From Subtercola boreus (GTDB taxonomy: Bacteria > Actinomycetota > Actinomycetes > Actinomycetales > Microbacteriaceae): a DNA stretch of 64,000 bases. Position 1 is the first letter of the stretch. Every line of letters begins with the position of its first letter. The stretch lies in NCBI RefSeq assembly GCF_003399635.1, contig NZ_NBXB01000001.1:1-64000 (forward strand). Direction: 5' to 3'. Below are positions 7,974 through 16,428 of the stretch, in pieces. The position numbers and the translations under genes are program-made. The notes below the pieces were generated by a model that was given only the letters and a program-made list of their open reading frames with translations, was not told the origin of the DNA and did no database searches.

Positions 7974-8597
7974 TCAGGATGCCCGGGGTGCCGTGACCCG
8001 GCGAACGAGGTCCTCCCAGCCGTCGGCCACCCGCTCCATCGTGACGTTCTGGCTGCGGTTCTCGTAGAGCACCAACGTGGCGTCGAGGCTCGCGAGCAGG
8101 TTGAACGCCATCACGGCCGAGTCACCGTCGTAACCCGCCCGGTTCAACAGCATGTGGATGTGCAGTGCGCTCGCCGAGCGTGGGGCCGACGCATATCGCT
8201 CGTCCGGGCGATCCTCGGCCGCCCGCAGCAGGTCGCCCTGCACCTCGAGCATCGCGATCCGCTCGCGACCGAAGGCTACGAGACGATCGGTCGGGGACGC
8301 TCCCGGCCCGAGTGGTGGTTCGCCGCTCATGAACCGTCGCTGAAAATCGGTCTCGATGTCGTTCACCAGCGCGAGCATGAGCCCGGTTCGGGATCCGAAT
8401 CGCCGGAAGACGGTGCCCTTGCCCACACCGGCCTCCGACGCGACCAGGTCCATGGTCAGCCCGTCGACCCCCCGCTCGGCGAGGATCCGGCGGGCGGCGG
8501 CGATCACGAGGGCGCGGTTGCGCTCGGCGTCGGCACGCGGCGGAACGGCAGGCTCCCCCACGAGCAGAGGCCGTGGCGGCAGCGGCCGGGCATCCAT
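7974..8597 (-). CDS. TetR/AcrR family transcriptional regulator
   Basis: Encodes 207 residues. The HTH is at about 45-65 (DLVASEAGVGKGTVFRRF), after the ARRILAERGVDGLT helix. The start is ATG 8597: TACGGT (minus strand, 8604-8609) lies exactly 7-12 nt upstream, indicating a leaderless message; the frame extends further upstream but through the promoter. It is divergent from an FMN reductase gene, with a perfect 20-bp palindrome between them. It probably represses that gene and possibly responds to a quinone or electrophile, as relatives next to such reductases do; that last point is inference. Confidence 0.9.
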   Translation of the reverse strand: MDARPLPPRPLLVGEPAVPPRADAERNRALVIAAARRILAERGVDGLTMDLVASEAGVGKGTVFRRFGSRTGLMLALVNDIETDFQRRFMSGEPPLGPGASPTDRLVAFGRERIAMLEVQGDLLRAAEDRPDERYASAPRSASALHIHMLLNRAGYDGDSAVMAFNLLASLDATLVLYENRSQNVTMERVADGWEDLVRRVTAPRAS

Positions 8598-8658
8598 CCC
8601 TCGACCGTAGCACCTGGGCCGCGGGGGCCCCGCGAAGAAAAGTGGACAAGCCGGGAAT

Positions 8659-8678
8659 AACCGGACCACAGTCCGGTT
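8659..8678. promoter_or_regulatory. TetR operator between divergent tetR and FMN reductase genes
   Basis: AACCGGAC-CACA-GTCCGGTT is a perfect 8-4-8 inverted repeat, 41 bp before the reductase start and 61 bp before the tetR start. Its size and GC-rich arms are typical of TetR-family operators. Confidence 0.75.
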
Positions 8679-8719
8679 GCACCCATTGACACCCCAGCCG
8701 CCCTTTCTCAGGAGAAACA

Positions 8720-9286
8720 ATGTCAGACACCTCGATCCTCGTTCTCGTCGGAAGCCTCCGCACCGGATCAACCAACCGCCAGCTCGCAGAGGCCGCCATC
8801 GGCGTCGCCCCCGAGGGAGTCGACCTGACCATCTTCGAAGGCCTCGCCGACATCCCGTTCTACAACGAGGACATCGACGTCGAGGGCTCCGTTCCCGCCG
8901 CGGCCACCACCTTCCGCGATGCTGTCGCCGCGGCCGACGCCGTGCTCGTCATCACCCCCGAGCACAACGGAACCATCCCCGCCGTGCTGAAGAACGCCAT
9001 CGACTGGGCCTCGCGCCCCTTCGGCTCGAGCCCCATCTCAGGCAAGCCGGTCGCCGCCATCGGCAGCGCCTACGGCCAGTTCGGCGGCGTCTGGGCCCAG
9101 GACGAGGCCCGCAAGGCTCTGACCATCGCCGGCGCCTCGGTGCTCGAGGAGATCAAGCTCGCGATCCCCGGCTCCGTCGTGCGCTTCGCGGAGATCCACC
9201 CGAAGGACGACGCCGAGGTCGTCGCCCAGCTCGAGGCCGTCGTGCGTGACGTCGTCGCCGCTGTCTCCGTGAAGGCTGCGGCGTAA
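8720..9286 (+). CDS. NADPH-dependent FMN reductase family protein
   Basis: Encodes 188 residues with the flavodoxin-like fold of the NADPH_dep_FMN_red family (SsuE/chromate or quinone reductase-like). The FMN phosphate loop is GSLRTGSTNRQLAE (11-24), followed by the second FMN contact TPEHNGTIPAVLKNAIDW. Catalyses NAD(P)H-dependent reduction of flavin, quinones or metal oxyanions; the physiological acceptor is not evident. ATG 8720 follows AGGAG at 6 nt. It is single-gene, divergent from TetR, with a GC-rich hairpin after it. Confidence 0.9.
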   Translation: MSDTSILVLVGSLRTGSTNRQLAEAAIGVAPEGVDLTIFEGLADIPFYNEDIDVEGSVPAAATTFRDAVAAADAVLVITPEHNGTIPAVLKNAIDWASRPFGSSPISGKPVAAIGSAYGQFGGVWAQDEARKALTIAGASVLEEIKLAIPGSVVRFAEIHPKDDAEVVAQLEAVVRDVVAAVSVKAAA

Positions 9287-9329
9287 CCCGCACCCCCGCC
9301 TTCACCCCCGCCTCCACCCCAGCGACACT

Positions 9330-9372
9330 GCGGCCCCGGATGCCCGACCCACGTCGGCGCGCCCGGGGCCGC
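9330..9372. terminator. GC-rich hairpin between convergent genes
   Basis: GCGGCCCCGG at 9330-9339 pairs perfectly with CCGGGGCCGC at 9363-9372 across a 23-nt loop. It lies between the end of the FMN reductase gene and the end of the convergent export permease gene. There is no clear T tract on either side, so it may be a bidirectional, U-poor terminator. Confidence 0.5.
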
Positions 9373-9429
9373 CTCTGTATCGGGGGATCGCCTGTCCGTG
9401 CCGTCACTCTGCTCAGGCAGCGCGCGACT

Positions 9430-10659
9430 TCACCCGGCCTTAAGCGCGGTCGTGGGCGGCACGCGCGCTGCGCGCGTGGCGGGCTGAAGACCGGCCAACA
9501 CTCCGACGATCACGGCGACGGCTGGGAACAGGCCCGCCGAATAAAGCGGAAGCACGAACGCCTGGCCACTAACTGTTGTCGCGACTCCCACGACGACCGC
9601 TCCGGCAGCCCACCCGGCCAGGCCTCCCACCCCGGACAAGACGATGCACTCGAGGAGAAACTGCCGGGCGATGTGATTCGCGCGGGCCCCGAGTGCCCGT
9701 CGCAGGCCGATCTCTCCGCGACGTTCGAGCACCGCGACCACCATGGTATTGGCGATTCCGATGGCGCCGACCAGCAGAGCGACGGCTGCCAGACCGGCGA
9801 CGAGCACCGACATGCTGTCGTCGACAATGGCCCTCGTCGAGACCAGTGCTGACGGGTTCGACACACTCACAGTGCGAGGGTTGGACGGGTCGACAGTCGG
9901 TGCGAGCATCCGGCGAACCGTGTCGAGGCTCTCCGCTCCCACCCTCATCGTCATCGAGATGATGTGCGAGGCGTCGTGATCGGACCAGAGCCGTTGCTCG
10001 GCCCAGACGTCACCGAGCAGCACGGAGGTGTCGAGGCCGGCTACCCGCGGCCGTGGGTCGAGGATGCCCGAGACCGCGTACCACTCGGAGCCCACCCAGA
10101 TGCGCTGATTGGCTTGGTCCACACCGAGAAGACGGGCCGCTTCGTACCCCAGCACCACCTCGGGGAGGGCACGCCCACCCTCGCTGAACGATTCCCCTTG
10201 GCCGAACTCTGCACCAACGGCATCGAAGTACCCGGGGTCGACGGCCGCGACCGTCAGCCCGTTCGACTCCCCCGCTGGCACGAGGTCGTTCCGGTAGGCA
10301 TGCACCTCGCGGGGAACGGACCGGAGAACCGCCACCGATTCGACCGCTGGCATGCGTGAGATCATCGCGGGCGCACTGGAGGGCAACTCGGCGGCCTCGC
10401 CGTCGACCCCGGCAACCGGCGTGACGACCACGAGGTTGGCACCCTGTGCGTCGAGGTCAGCTAGGACATCTGCCTGGTTCGATGCCGAGAGCCCCAGTAT
10501 GGCGGTCAGTGCGGCAATGCTCACGGCGATGCCGAGGGAGGAGAGCAACGACCGCGTGGAACGTGATCGGATACCGCTGAGGGCGGTACGCCAGGCATCG
10601 AGGTGTCTGAGGCGTGAGGGAGCAACACACCCTCCCGTTGGAGCACGAAGCTCTCCCAT
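9430..10659 (-). CDS. MacB/FtsX-type ABC transporter permease
   Basis: Encodes 409 residues: one membrane segment near the N-terminus (SSLGIAVSIAALTAILGLSA), a large external MacB periplasmic core domain, and three C-terminal segments with the FtsX motif VLERRGEIGLRRALGARANHIARQF. The start is ATG 10659, overlapping the ATPase stop as TGATG; the frame is open for ten more codons. It is the last gene of an export operon with the ATPase, adaptor and lipoprotein. Probable role: efflux or sensing of peptide-like antibiotics or envelope stressors, as for other MacB systems; substrate unknown. Confidence 0.9.
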   Translation of the reverse strand: MGELRAPTGGCVAPSRLRHLDAWRTALSGIRSRSTRSLLSSLGIAVSIAALTAILGLSASNQADVLADLDAQGANLVVVTPVAGVDGEAAELPSSAPAMISRMPAVESVAVLRSVPREVHAYRNDLVPAGESNGLTVAAVDPGYFDAVGAEFGQGESFSEGGRALPEVVLGYEAARLLGVDQANQRIWVGSEWYAVSGILDPRPRVAGLDTSVLLGDVWAEQRLWSDHDASHIISMTMRVGAESLDTVRRMLAPTVDPSNPRTVSVSNPSALVSTRAIVDDSMSVLVAGLAAVALLVGAIGIANTMVVAVLERRGEIGLRRALGARANHIARQFLLECIVLSGVGGLAGWAAGAVVVGVATTVSGQAFVLPLYSAGLFPAVAVIVGVLAGLQPATRAARVPPTTALKAG

Positions 10660-11420
10660 CAGACGCTCCCTTCTGGTTCGGGCAGACAACCGACGCCCGC
10701 GGCGTGCGCCGCATCAACCCGTCGCGTCTCGTCGCTCAGAATCCGCCCATCGCTCAGCACGATGCGACGATCCAGTGCTTCTGCGATCTCACGGTCGTGC
10801 GTAACCACGACGACGGCCGTGCCTGCGCCGGCGACCGATCGGAGCAACCGCATGACTCTGGCGCCAGAGACGGAGTCGAGCGCCCCCGTCGGTTCGTCGG
10901 CAAGCACGAGCGAGGGTTCCCCGACGAGCGACCGCGCGACAGCGACCCGCTGCTGCTCTCCGCCTGACAACTGCGACGGGCGATGTGCGAGGCGAGCACC
11001 GAGTCCCACCCTCTCCAAGGCGAGAGCAGCCCGAGAGCGCCGGGTACGGGCATCCGTTCCCGTATAGAGGAGCCCGAGTGCGACGTTCTCGACAGCGCTG
11101 AGGGTGGGCAGTAGAAAGAACTGCTGGAAGACGAAACCGACGAACCGTGCACGTACTGCCGAGCGGTGCGCGTCCGTCATGCCCGATACGTCATGTCCTG
11201 CAATTCGCACCGCGCCGTGGTCTGCAACATCAAGCGCGCCCATGAGTGCCAGAAGTGTGCTCTTCCCTGAGCCCGACGAACCGACCAGCGCGACGATCTC
11301 GCCGGCCCGAACCGTGAGGCTCACATTGTCGACCGCCCTGACGGGAACCGCGCCACCGAAGCTCCGGCTGACCCCGGCGAGTTCGAGGACAGTCTCCGCC
11401 TCGATGGATTCGCCGTTCAT
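10659..11420 (-). CDS. ABC transporter ATP-binding protein (MacB/LolD class)
   Basis: Encodes 253 residues. Walker A GSSGSGKST, Q-loop FVFQQFFLLP, signature LSGGEQQR, Walker B LVLADEPTGALD and H-loop VTHD are all intact. The TGALDS element after Walker B and the RFVGFVFQ segment are typical of the MacB/LolD/FtsE group that powers FtsX-type permeases by mechanotransmission rather than transport through a channel. It overlaps the adaptor gene by 4 bp upstream (11417-11420) and the permease start by 1 bp downstream. Confidence 0.95.
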   Translation of the reverse strand: MNGESIEAETVLELAGVSRSFGGAVPVRAVDNVSLTVRAGEIVALVGSSGSGKSTLLALMGALDVADHGAVRIAGHDVSGMTDAHRSAVRARFVGFVFQQFFLLPTLSAVENVALGLLYTGTDARTRRSRAALALERVGLGARLAHRPSQLSGGEQQRVAVARSLVGEPSLVLADEPTGALDSVSGARVMRLLRSVAGAGTAVVVVTHDREIAEALDRRIVLSDGRILSDETRRVDAAHAAGVGCLPEPEGSV

Positions 11421-12529
11421 CCGGGAACCACCACCCTGTCGCCCTCGTGGAGGTCGCCTGCCGTGATTTGTACACGCGAGTCGGCGATAAGACCGATCTC
11501 GACGGGCACGGTGCGCGAGCGGGAACCGGCAGGCACGGAAGCGCTTGCCGGAGAGCTGTCGGGGGAGTTGGCAGGAGGGCTGGCCGCATCCACGATCTCG
11601 ACGCCGTATCCGCCACCGGCCAGCGCGACCAGTGCCGTCACCGGAACCACAAGGGCGTTCTCGGCGCCTCCTGTTCCCACGGTCACACGCAGCGCAGGAA
11701 GCCCCAGACCCTCGAGGAGCGACTGGTCGGGGAACTCGACGCGCGCAGTCGGCGTCGTCGTCTTCGCCGGATCAGTCGTGGCCACCCCTTCCGGGTCGAG
11801 CGCAGCAATCGTCGCGGGAGTCTCCACGCCGCTCGGCAGCCTGACCGTGACGGCCATCCCGGGGGCCAGTTGCGTCAGCTGCGCTGCCGTCACCTTCATT
11901 CGGCCGTGGATGCCCGGCTCCGTGTACGACAGGACGGGGCCTGCCGCACTGGCCCCGACGAGGGCGCTGATCGCGTTGATCCTGACGGCGGGCGCCGAGA
12001 CCATCACCACGTCTGCCTGTTCGATGACACCGCTCCTCTCCCTGCCGGCCGCCTTCTGCCATGCACGGATCGCCCGTTCGGTCGCCGCCGTGAACGTGTT
12101 GTCGATCGTGAGTCCGTCGCCGAAGCCGAGGTCGGCCAAATTCTGCTCCACCTGCTGCACGTCGGGCCCGTCGCTCATTCCGCTCTCGACAGATCGCCAG
12201 AGTGGCCGCGCTCCCCGGAACGCGACGACCGCGTGCCCGTCGACCTCGTAGAGTGCCTGCCCGACGCCCACGACCTCACCCGGTTGCGGTAGCCGGGTGA
12301 GGGTTCCACCGACCCCGACCAGCACGGTCGGCGCCGAATACTCCAGTGATGCATTCAGGATGAGATGGGCGGAGAGTGTGGTGCGTTCGGCGACTGCGGT
12401 CTGACGCGGCGCTTCGGGGCTGCTGCCAGCACCGGCCCATGGCTGCCAGAGCGCGGCAACGAGTCCTCCCCCGAGGAGGAGGCCGACAGCGGCGACACCC
12501 GCTATCCGCACAACCGGATGAGTGCTCAC
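11417..12529 (-). CDS. efflux adaptor (MacA/HlyD-like) with peptidoglycan-binding domain
   Basis: Encodes 370 residues. A single N-terminal membrane anchor (VVRIAGVAAVGLLLGGGLVAAL) is followed by a biotinyl/lipoyl-like hairpin, a PG_binding_1-type segment (DVQQVEQNLADLGF ... RAIRAWQKAAG) and a C-terminal beta-barrel/membrane-proximal domain. This arrangement is common in actinobacterial MacA-like adaptors, where the wall-binding insert links the ABC exporter to peptidoglycan. Its ends overlap both flanking genes by 4 bp. Confidence 0.85.
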   Translation of the reverse strand: MSTHPVVRIAGVAAVGLLLGGGLVAALWQPWAGAGSSPEAPRQTAVAERTTLSAHLILNASLEYSAPTVLVGVGGTLTRLPQPGEVVGVGQALYEVDGHAVVAFRGARPLWRSVESGMSDGPDVQQVEQNLADLGFGDGLTIDNTFTAATERAIRAWQKAAGRERSGVIEQADVVMVSAPAVRINAISALVGASAAGPVLSYTEPGIHGRMKVTAAQLTQLAPGMAVTVRLPSGVETPATIAALDPEGVATTDPAKTTTPTARVEFPDQSLLEGLGLPALRVTVGTGGAENALVVPVTALVALAGGGYGVEIVDAASPPANSPDSSPASASVPAGSRSRTVPVEIGLIADSRVQITAGDLHEGDRVVVPG

Positions 12530-13239
12530 TGTCCGGTGCCTTCGGCCGGCTCAAGAGCGGCGAACAAGAGTGAAGTGACCTCCGGGGCCCAGGCTTTGTC
12601 GTAGGCTCCGCCGAACTGGGGCATCGCAATGCTGAAGGTCTGTCCCTGACCTGCCTGAGCGTTGGCGTCGACGCTCGGGTCGGCGATCTGGGTGCCCTGC
12701 CCGAACGCTGGAGCACACGCCGTGACCACAGCAAGGAACGCTGACTTGGTCGTGCCCTCGGGTACCAGCAGAGTGCCCTCAGTCGCTCCGTCGGGGTCAG
12801 GGAAGTCGGAGAGACCGTTCTGCCGCGCGCAGGCAGCAAACGCGCGGCTCTGTTCGATCATCTGGGCCGCGACCACGGGGTCTTCGTCGAAGACTTCGGC
12901 GTGGTACTCGGGCAATCGCGCGGAACATGCTTTCTCTGCCTCACCATAGGCACCGTCGGCGGAGGCATCCATGAAGATGCTGGAGTCGCCGCCATCCCCC
13001 GCCTCGCCGCTCCCGCCCGGCTTGGCCTCCACGCTCACCCCGACGAAATTCGCATCGTTGACGAACACCCCGTCGATACCTTCGCCGGTGAGGCAGTCGG
13101 CGTAGGCCCGGGCGACCTCGGGCGAATTGGCTGGCGCGGATGCAGCGGTCTCGCCCGATGAGCTGCAGCCCGCCAGCGAGAATGCGGCGACAAGTGCGAA
13201 CGGAACCAGGAGGAGTGGTACGTGTCGGAGGGGTTTCAT
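12526..13239 (-). CDS. secreted lipoprotein of the export operon, function unknown
   Basis: Encodes 237 residues with a lipoprotein signal peptide ending LAGCSS (Cys at about 25). The mature part has cysteines in a repeated arrangement (YADCLTGEG, KACSARLPEY, FAACARQNGL, VVTACAPAF), the pattern of small actinobacterial lipoproteins found with MacAB-like operons. It is first in the operon, divergent from the two-component system, and overlaps the adaptor start by 4 bp. It may be a substrate-sensing or capture component; that is inference. Confidence 0.75.
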   Translation of the reverse strand: MKPLRHVPLLLVPFALVAAFSLAGCSSSGETAASAPANSPEVARAYADCLTGEGIDGVFVNDANFVGVSVEAKPGGSGEAGDGGDSSIFMDASADGAYGEAEKACSARLPEYHAEVFDEDPVVAAQMIEQSRAFAACARQNGLSDFPDPDGATEGTLLVPEGTTKSAFLAVVTACAPAFGQGTQIADPSVDANAQAGQGQTFSIAMPQFGGAYDKAWAPEVTSLLFAALEPAEGTGQ

Positions 13240-13311
13240 GACGGAGTTCCTTTTTTTCTGTGGGTTCTCAACCGTTCTAGATGACCGACCAGTGGTAATT
13301 TAGCCGAAACT

Positions 13312-13330
13312 TTCTCATGTTCTTCTCATG
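13312..13330 (+). promoter_or_regulatory. direct-repeat binding site for the OmpR-type response regulator
   Basis: TTCTCATG occurs twice, at 13312-13319 and 13323-13330, so the repeat period is 11 bp (one helical turn). OmpR/PhoB regulators bind such tandem direct repeats. The site is 15 bp before the response regulator start and in the gap shared with the divergent export operon, which suits control of both. Confidence 0.6.
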
Positions 13331-13344
13331 AATGGATCGCTAGA

Positions 13345-14007
13345 TTGCTCCGTGTGCTGATAGCCGAAGACGAGACCGACCTCGCCGATTCCGTTGCCGA
13401 GGGTCTCCGCGCCGAACGGCACGTGGTCGAGGTCGCCTACGATGGAGCCTCCGCGTTGTCGCTCGCGGAAGCGTTCTCCTTCGACGTGATACTCCTCGAC
13501 CGCGACCTGCCCCTGCTGAGTGGCGACAGCGTCTGCCGCGCCCTGACCGCCCTGCGGCATCCGGCTCGCATCATCATGGTGACCGCCGCGTCACTACCGG
13601 GTGCGAGTGTCGAAGGGCTCGACCTCGGTGCCGACGAATACATCACGAAGCCATTCGGCTTCGACGACCTGCTCGCACGGCTCCGTGCCGTCGAGCGGCG
13701 GCAGGCGAGCGCGGCACTCGACTTGACCTGGCGAGACCTCTCCCTCGACTCTGCGGCCCGGCGGGTGACTCGGTCAGGCAGACCGATCGAACTCGCGCCC
13801 AAGGAGTTCGACTGTCTGCGCGTACTCCTGGCATCGGCAGGCCGGGTGGTGCCCTTCTCCGAGTTTGCCGATCGCGTGTGGCCCGTGGACTCCGAACCGT
13901 CCAGGGGTGCGGTCAAGGCGGTCATCCACTCCCTCCGCAGAAAGCTCGGGCAACCCGACCCTCTCGAGACCCAGCACGGTCTCGGCTACCGGCTGGGACA
14001 ACCGTGA
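13345..14007 (+). CDS. OmpR/PhoB-family response regulator
   Basis: Encodes 220 residues. The receiver domain has acidic EDE at 8-10, the phospho-acceptor Asp in VILLDRDLP and Lys in YITKPF. The C-terminal winged helix runs from about 125 (LAPKEFDCLRVLL ... AVKAVIHSLRRKLG ... THGLGYRL variant). The start is uncertain: TTG 13345 gives the normal RVLIAEDE beginning, and GTG 13354 is possible; no Shine-Dalgarno is seen. It overlaps the kinase gene by 4 bp (GTGA). It most likely controls the divergent MacAB-like operon. Confidence 0.92.
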   Translation: MLRVLIAEDETDLADSVAEGLRAERHVVEVAYDGASALSLAEAFSFDVILLDRDLPLLSGDSVCRALTALRHPARIIMVTAASLPGASVEGLDLGADEYITKPFGFDDLLARLRAVERRQASAALDLTWRDLSLDSAARRVTRSGRPIELAPKEFDCLRVLLASAGRVVPFSEFADRVWPVDSEPSRGAVKAVIHSLRRKLGQPDPLETQHGLGYRLGQP

Positions 14008-15251
14008 GCGGTGGTCGGTTCACTGTGCGACCCGGTTTCCGCCTCCGCCTCACGTTCGTGTTCTTCGCCGTCTTCGTTGTCGCGGCCGCTGCGCTGCTGA
14101 TCATCGAATACGGTGTCGTCTCGGCCTTGTTCGATCGCTCGCTCGCCAACGGGTTCGTCATAACACCGGCTGAGATGATCGATCCGTCCGCGGTGTCCGA
14201 CCCGTCCGCCACTTCATGGATCGTCCAGAGCGGCGACGGATCGTCGCGCAATTCAGACCTGGTGGCTACCTTTTCGATCGTCGCCGATGCCCAGGCCGCC
14301 ACCCGGGACGAAGTGCTGAACGGACTGGTTCTGTGGTCGGCGCTCTCGCTCGCCGTCTTCTCGGGCCTCGGCTCCGCGGTCGCCTGGTGGCTGGCGGGTC
14401 GACCGCTTCGCCGCATCCGGGACGTGACCGCTCTCGCCCAGAACATCTCCGAACACGACCTGACAGATCGGCTCGCTCTGGCCGGTCCCCGGGACGAGAT
14501 CCGCGTACTCGGTGACACCTTCGACGACATGCTCGCCCGACTGCAGGTCGCCTTCGAGTCGCAGGGCGTGTTCATCGCGAACGCCTCCCACGAATTGCGG
14601 ACTCCGATCGCCGTGATTCGAACAAGCCTCGAGGTGGCGCTTCGACGACCGTCCGTCTCCCCGGAGGTGCGAACCGGAATCGAGCGGGCGCTCCGCGCGA
14701 ACCAGCGGAGCGAGTCGCTGATCTCGTCACTCCTCACGCTCGCTGGGGTGCAGAACGCCGATCGCCCCTCGAAGAGCTCCCAGCGGATCCTCCCTCTGGT
14801 GTGCAGCGAGATCGAAGCGTACGCCGGCCAGGCCCTTCTTCGCGACATCGTCGTGCTGAACGCCTGCCCGGCATCGATCACAGCGGTGATCGACACCTCG
14901 CTCTTCGAGCTGCTGTTCACCAATCTGTTGTCGAACGCGATTCGCTACAACCACTACGCAGGGTCGATCACGATCGAGTGCGAAGAGCGACCGAATGCCG
15001 CGATCCTCGTCATCACGAACACCGGCGACATCCTCGGGGAACCCGTGTCCGACCTGCTGAAACCGTTCCACCGTGGTGCGTCGACGCGGCTCGCCAACCA
15101 GATCGGGGGCTCGGTCAGCGTCACGCCCGGGTCAGGCCTCGGCCTGGCCATCGCAACATCGGCGGCTGATTCTTTGGGCGGCACACTGCGCCTCCAGCCA
15201 CGGGAAGGCGGCGGCATGCGCGCCGAAGTCGTGCTGCCCCGCTTCGAGTAG
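14004..15251 (+). CDS. sensor histidine kinase
   Basis: Encodes 415 residues: TM1 at about 15-38, an external loop of about 65 residues, TM2 at about 106-130, HAMP (RPLRRIRDVTALAQNI), HisKA with ASHELRTP (His196), N-box LLSNAIRYN and G-box GSGLGLAI. The GTG start at 14004 overlaps the regulator stop as GTGA, so the two are translationally coupled. The short external loop could sense an envelope signal or the exporter's substrate. Its partner is the adjacent response regulator. Confidence 0.92.
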   Translation: MSGGRFTVRPGFRLRLTFVFFAVFVVAAAALLIIEYGVVSALFDRSLANGFVITPAEMIDPSAVSDPSATSWIVQSGDGSSRNSDLVATFSIVADAQAATRDEVLNGLVLWSALSLAVFSGLGSAVAWWLAGRPLRRIRDVTALAQNISEHDLTDRLALAGPRDEIRVLGDTFDDMLARLQVAFESQGVFIANASHELRTPIAVIRTSLEVALRRPSVSPEVRTGIERALRANQRSESLISSLLTLAGVQNADRPSKSSQRILPLVCSEIEAYAGQALLRDIVVLNACPASITAVIDTSLFELLFTNLLSNAIRYNHYAGSITIECEERPNAAILVITNTGDILGEPVSDLLKPFHRGASTRLANQIGGSVSVTPGSGLGLAIATSAADSLGGTLRLQPREGGGMRAEVVLPRFE

Positions 15252-15312
15252 AACGTTCTCGCGAGCACTCCGCGTACCAGAATGGTCGTACGTGCTCGAC
15301 AGGAGGTTCCGG

Positions 15313-15900
15313 ATGCTGTTCACCATCGTTCCCGGTAGCGGGAGTTCGGGCCCGGAGCACTGGCAGACACTCTGGGAGGCGGAACTGCCCGTCGCCGTGC
15401 GCATCGCACCGCCCTCGTGGGACGACCACGACCCGGCCGACTGGAGCCGGGCGCTCGATGTCGCGGCCGACCTACATGGCTGCGAGCGCGCGGTTCTGGT
15501 CGCGCACAGCTTCGGGTGCCTCGTGGCGGTGGACTGGGCGGCACGAAATTCCTCGCGGGTGGCCGGGCTGTTCCTCGTGGCGCCGCCCGACCGGCGCGGC
15601 ATCGCCAGCGACATCATCACGGGCCTCGACCACACCGACGACATCCGGCTCGTCGTTCCAGCGGAAGTGCTGGTCAGCACTGATGATCCGTACTGTTCGA
15701 CCGGGCGGGCGCTCGAACTCGCGCGCGCGTGGGGTGCGGTTCCGCGGGTGCTCGGCGCGCTGGGGCACATCAATGCGGCAAGCGGCCTCGAGGCCTGGCC
15801 GGAGGGGCGGCGGATGCTCGATGAGTTCGTTCTCACGGCAGCCGGTCGCCCGGCGGTGCCACCCTCGTTCCGAACCTCTCCTCCCCAGAGCGCTTCCTGA
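15313..15900 (+). CDS. RBBP9/YdeN-type alpha/beta hydrolase
   Basis: Encodes 195 residues of the small serine hydrolase (DUF1057/Hydrolase_4-like, RBBP9) family. The beginning IVPGSGSSGPEHWQTLWE is diagnostic. The nucleophile elbow is AHSFGC (GxSxG variant with Ser), the acid is in VLVSTDDPYC and the base in LGHINAASG. AGGAGG at 15301-15306 lies 6 nt before ATG 15313. It follows the kinase gene by 61 bp and may be a separate unit. Substrate unknown. Confidence 0.85.
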   Translation: MLFTIVPGSGSSGPEHWQTLWEAELPVAVRIAPPSWDDHDPADWSRALDVAADLHGCERAVLVAHSFGCLVAVDWAARNSSRVAGLFLVAPPDRRGIASDIITGLDHTDDIRLVVPAEVLVSTDDPYCSTGRALELARAWGAVPRVLGALGHINAASGLEAWPEGRRMLDEFVLTAAGRPAVPPSFRTSPPQSAS

Positions 15901-15966
15901 CACACTTCTCCACAGATCCCGCGGGCAGCCGCCCGGACGGTGGATGACCGGGCCATTCTTCTCGGT

Positions 15967-16428
15967 ATGAACACTCTTCTGGCCGCCACGGCCCACCGAA
16001 CCCCGCTCACCACCGATGCCCAGATCGAAGACCGCGTGCTCGCCCTGATCGGCACCGCCGGCCACCGCCAGCTGTGGCTGATGTTCCTCGATCACGACGA
16101 CGACCAGCTGCCGGTCGTGATCCCGCTCGACGATCTGCCCCGGGTACCGGATCGTGCGCAGACCGACGTGCTCGTCGGGCACCTCGCCGGGGTGCTCCAT
16201 CAGGTGGCGGCAGTGCAGATCGTGCTGGTGTGGGAGCGCCCCGGCAAGGGCAAACTGACCGAGCTCGACCAGGCCTGGGCTCGGTCCATCGCAGAGAACT
16301 GTTCCCGTCGCGGGGTGCGCCTCCGAGCACAGCTCCTCAGCCACACCCGCGGCGTGACGATCCTCCACCCCGCGGACTACGCCCTCACGCCGACAGCCGC
16401 TTCCAGTACGGGCGGAACTGAATGCTGA
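15967..16428 (+). CDS. conserved hypothetical protein
   Basis: Encodes 153 residues with no recognised domain. The middle alternates beta-strand-like (LWLMFLDHDDDQLPVVIPL, AVQIVLVWERPG) and helix-like stretches, suggesting an alpha/beta cytosolic protein; there is no signal or membrane segment. Composition resembles small actinobacterial proteins of the DUF4192 neighbourhood, but I cannot assign it. The start ATG 15967 begins MNTLLAATAHRTP; an upstream start at 15940 is also open. Its last 44 bp overlap the convergent AlkB-like gene. Confidence 0.65.
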   Translation: MNTLLAATAHRTPLTTDAQIEDRVLALIGTAGHRQLWLMFLDHDDDQLPVVIPLDDLPRVPDRAQTDVLVGHLAGVLHQVAAVQIVLVWERPGKGKLTELDQAWARSIAENCSRRGVRLRAQLLSHTRGVTILHPADYALTPTAASSTGGTEC

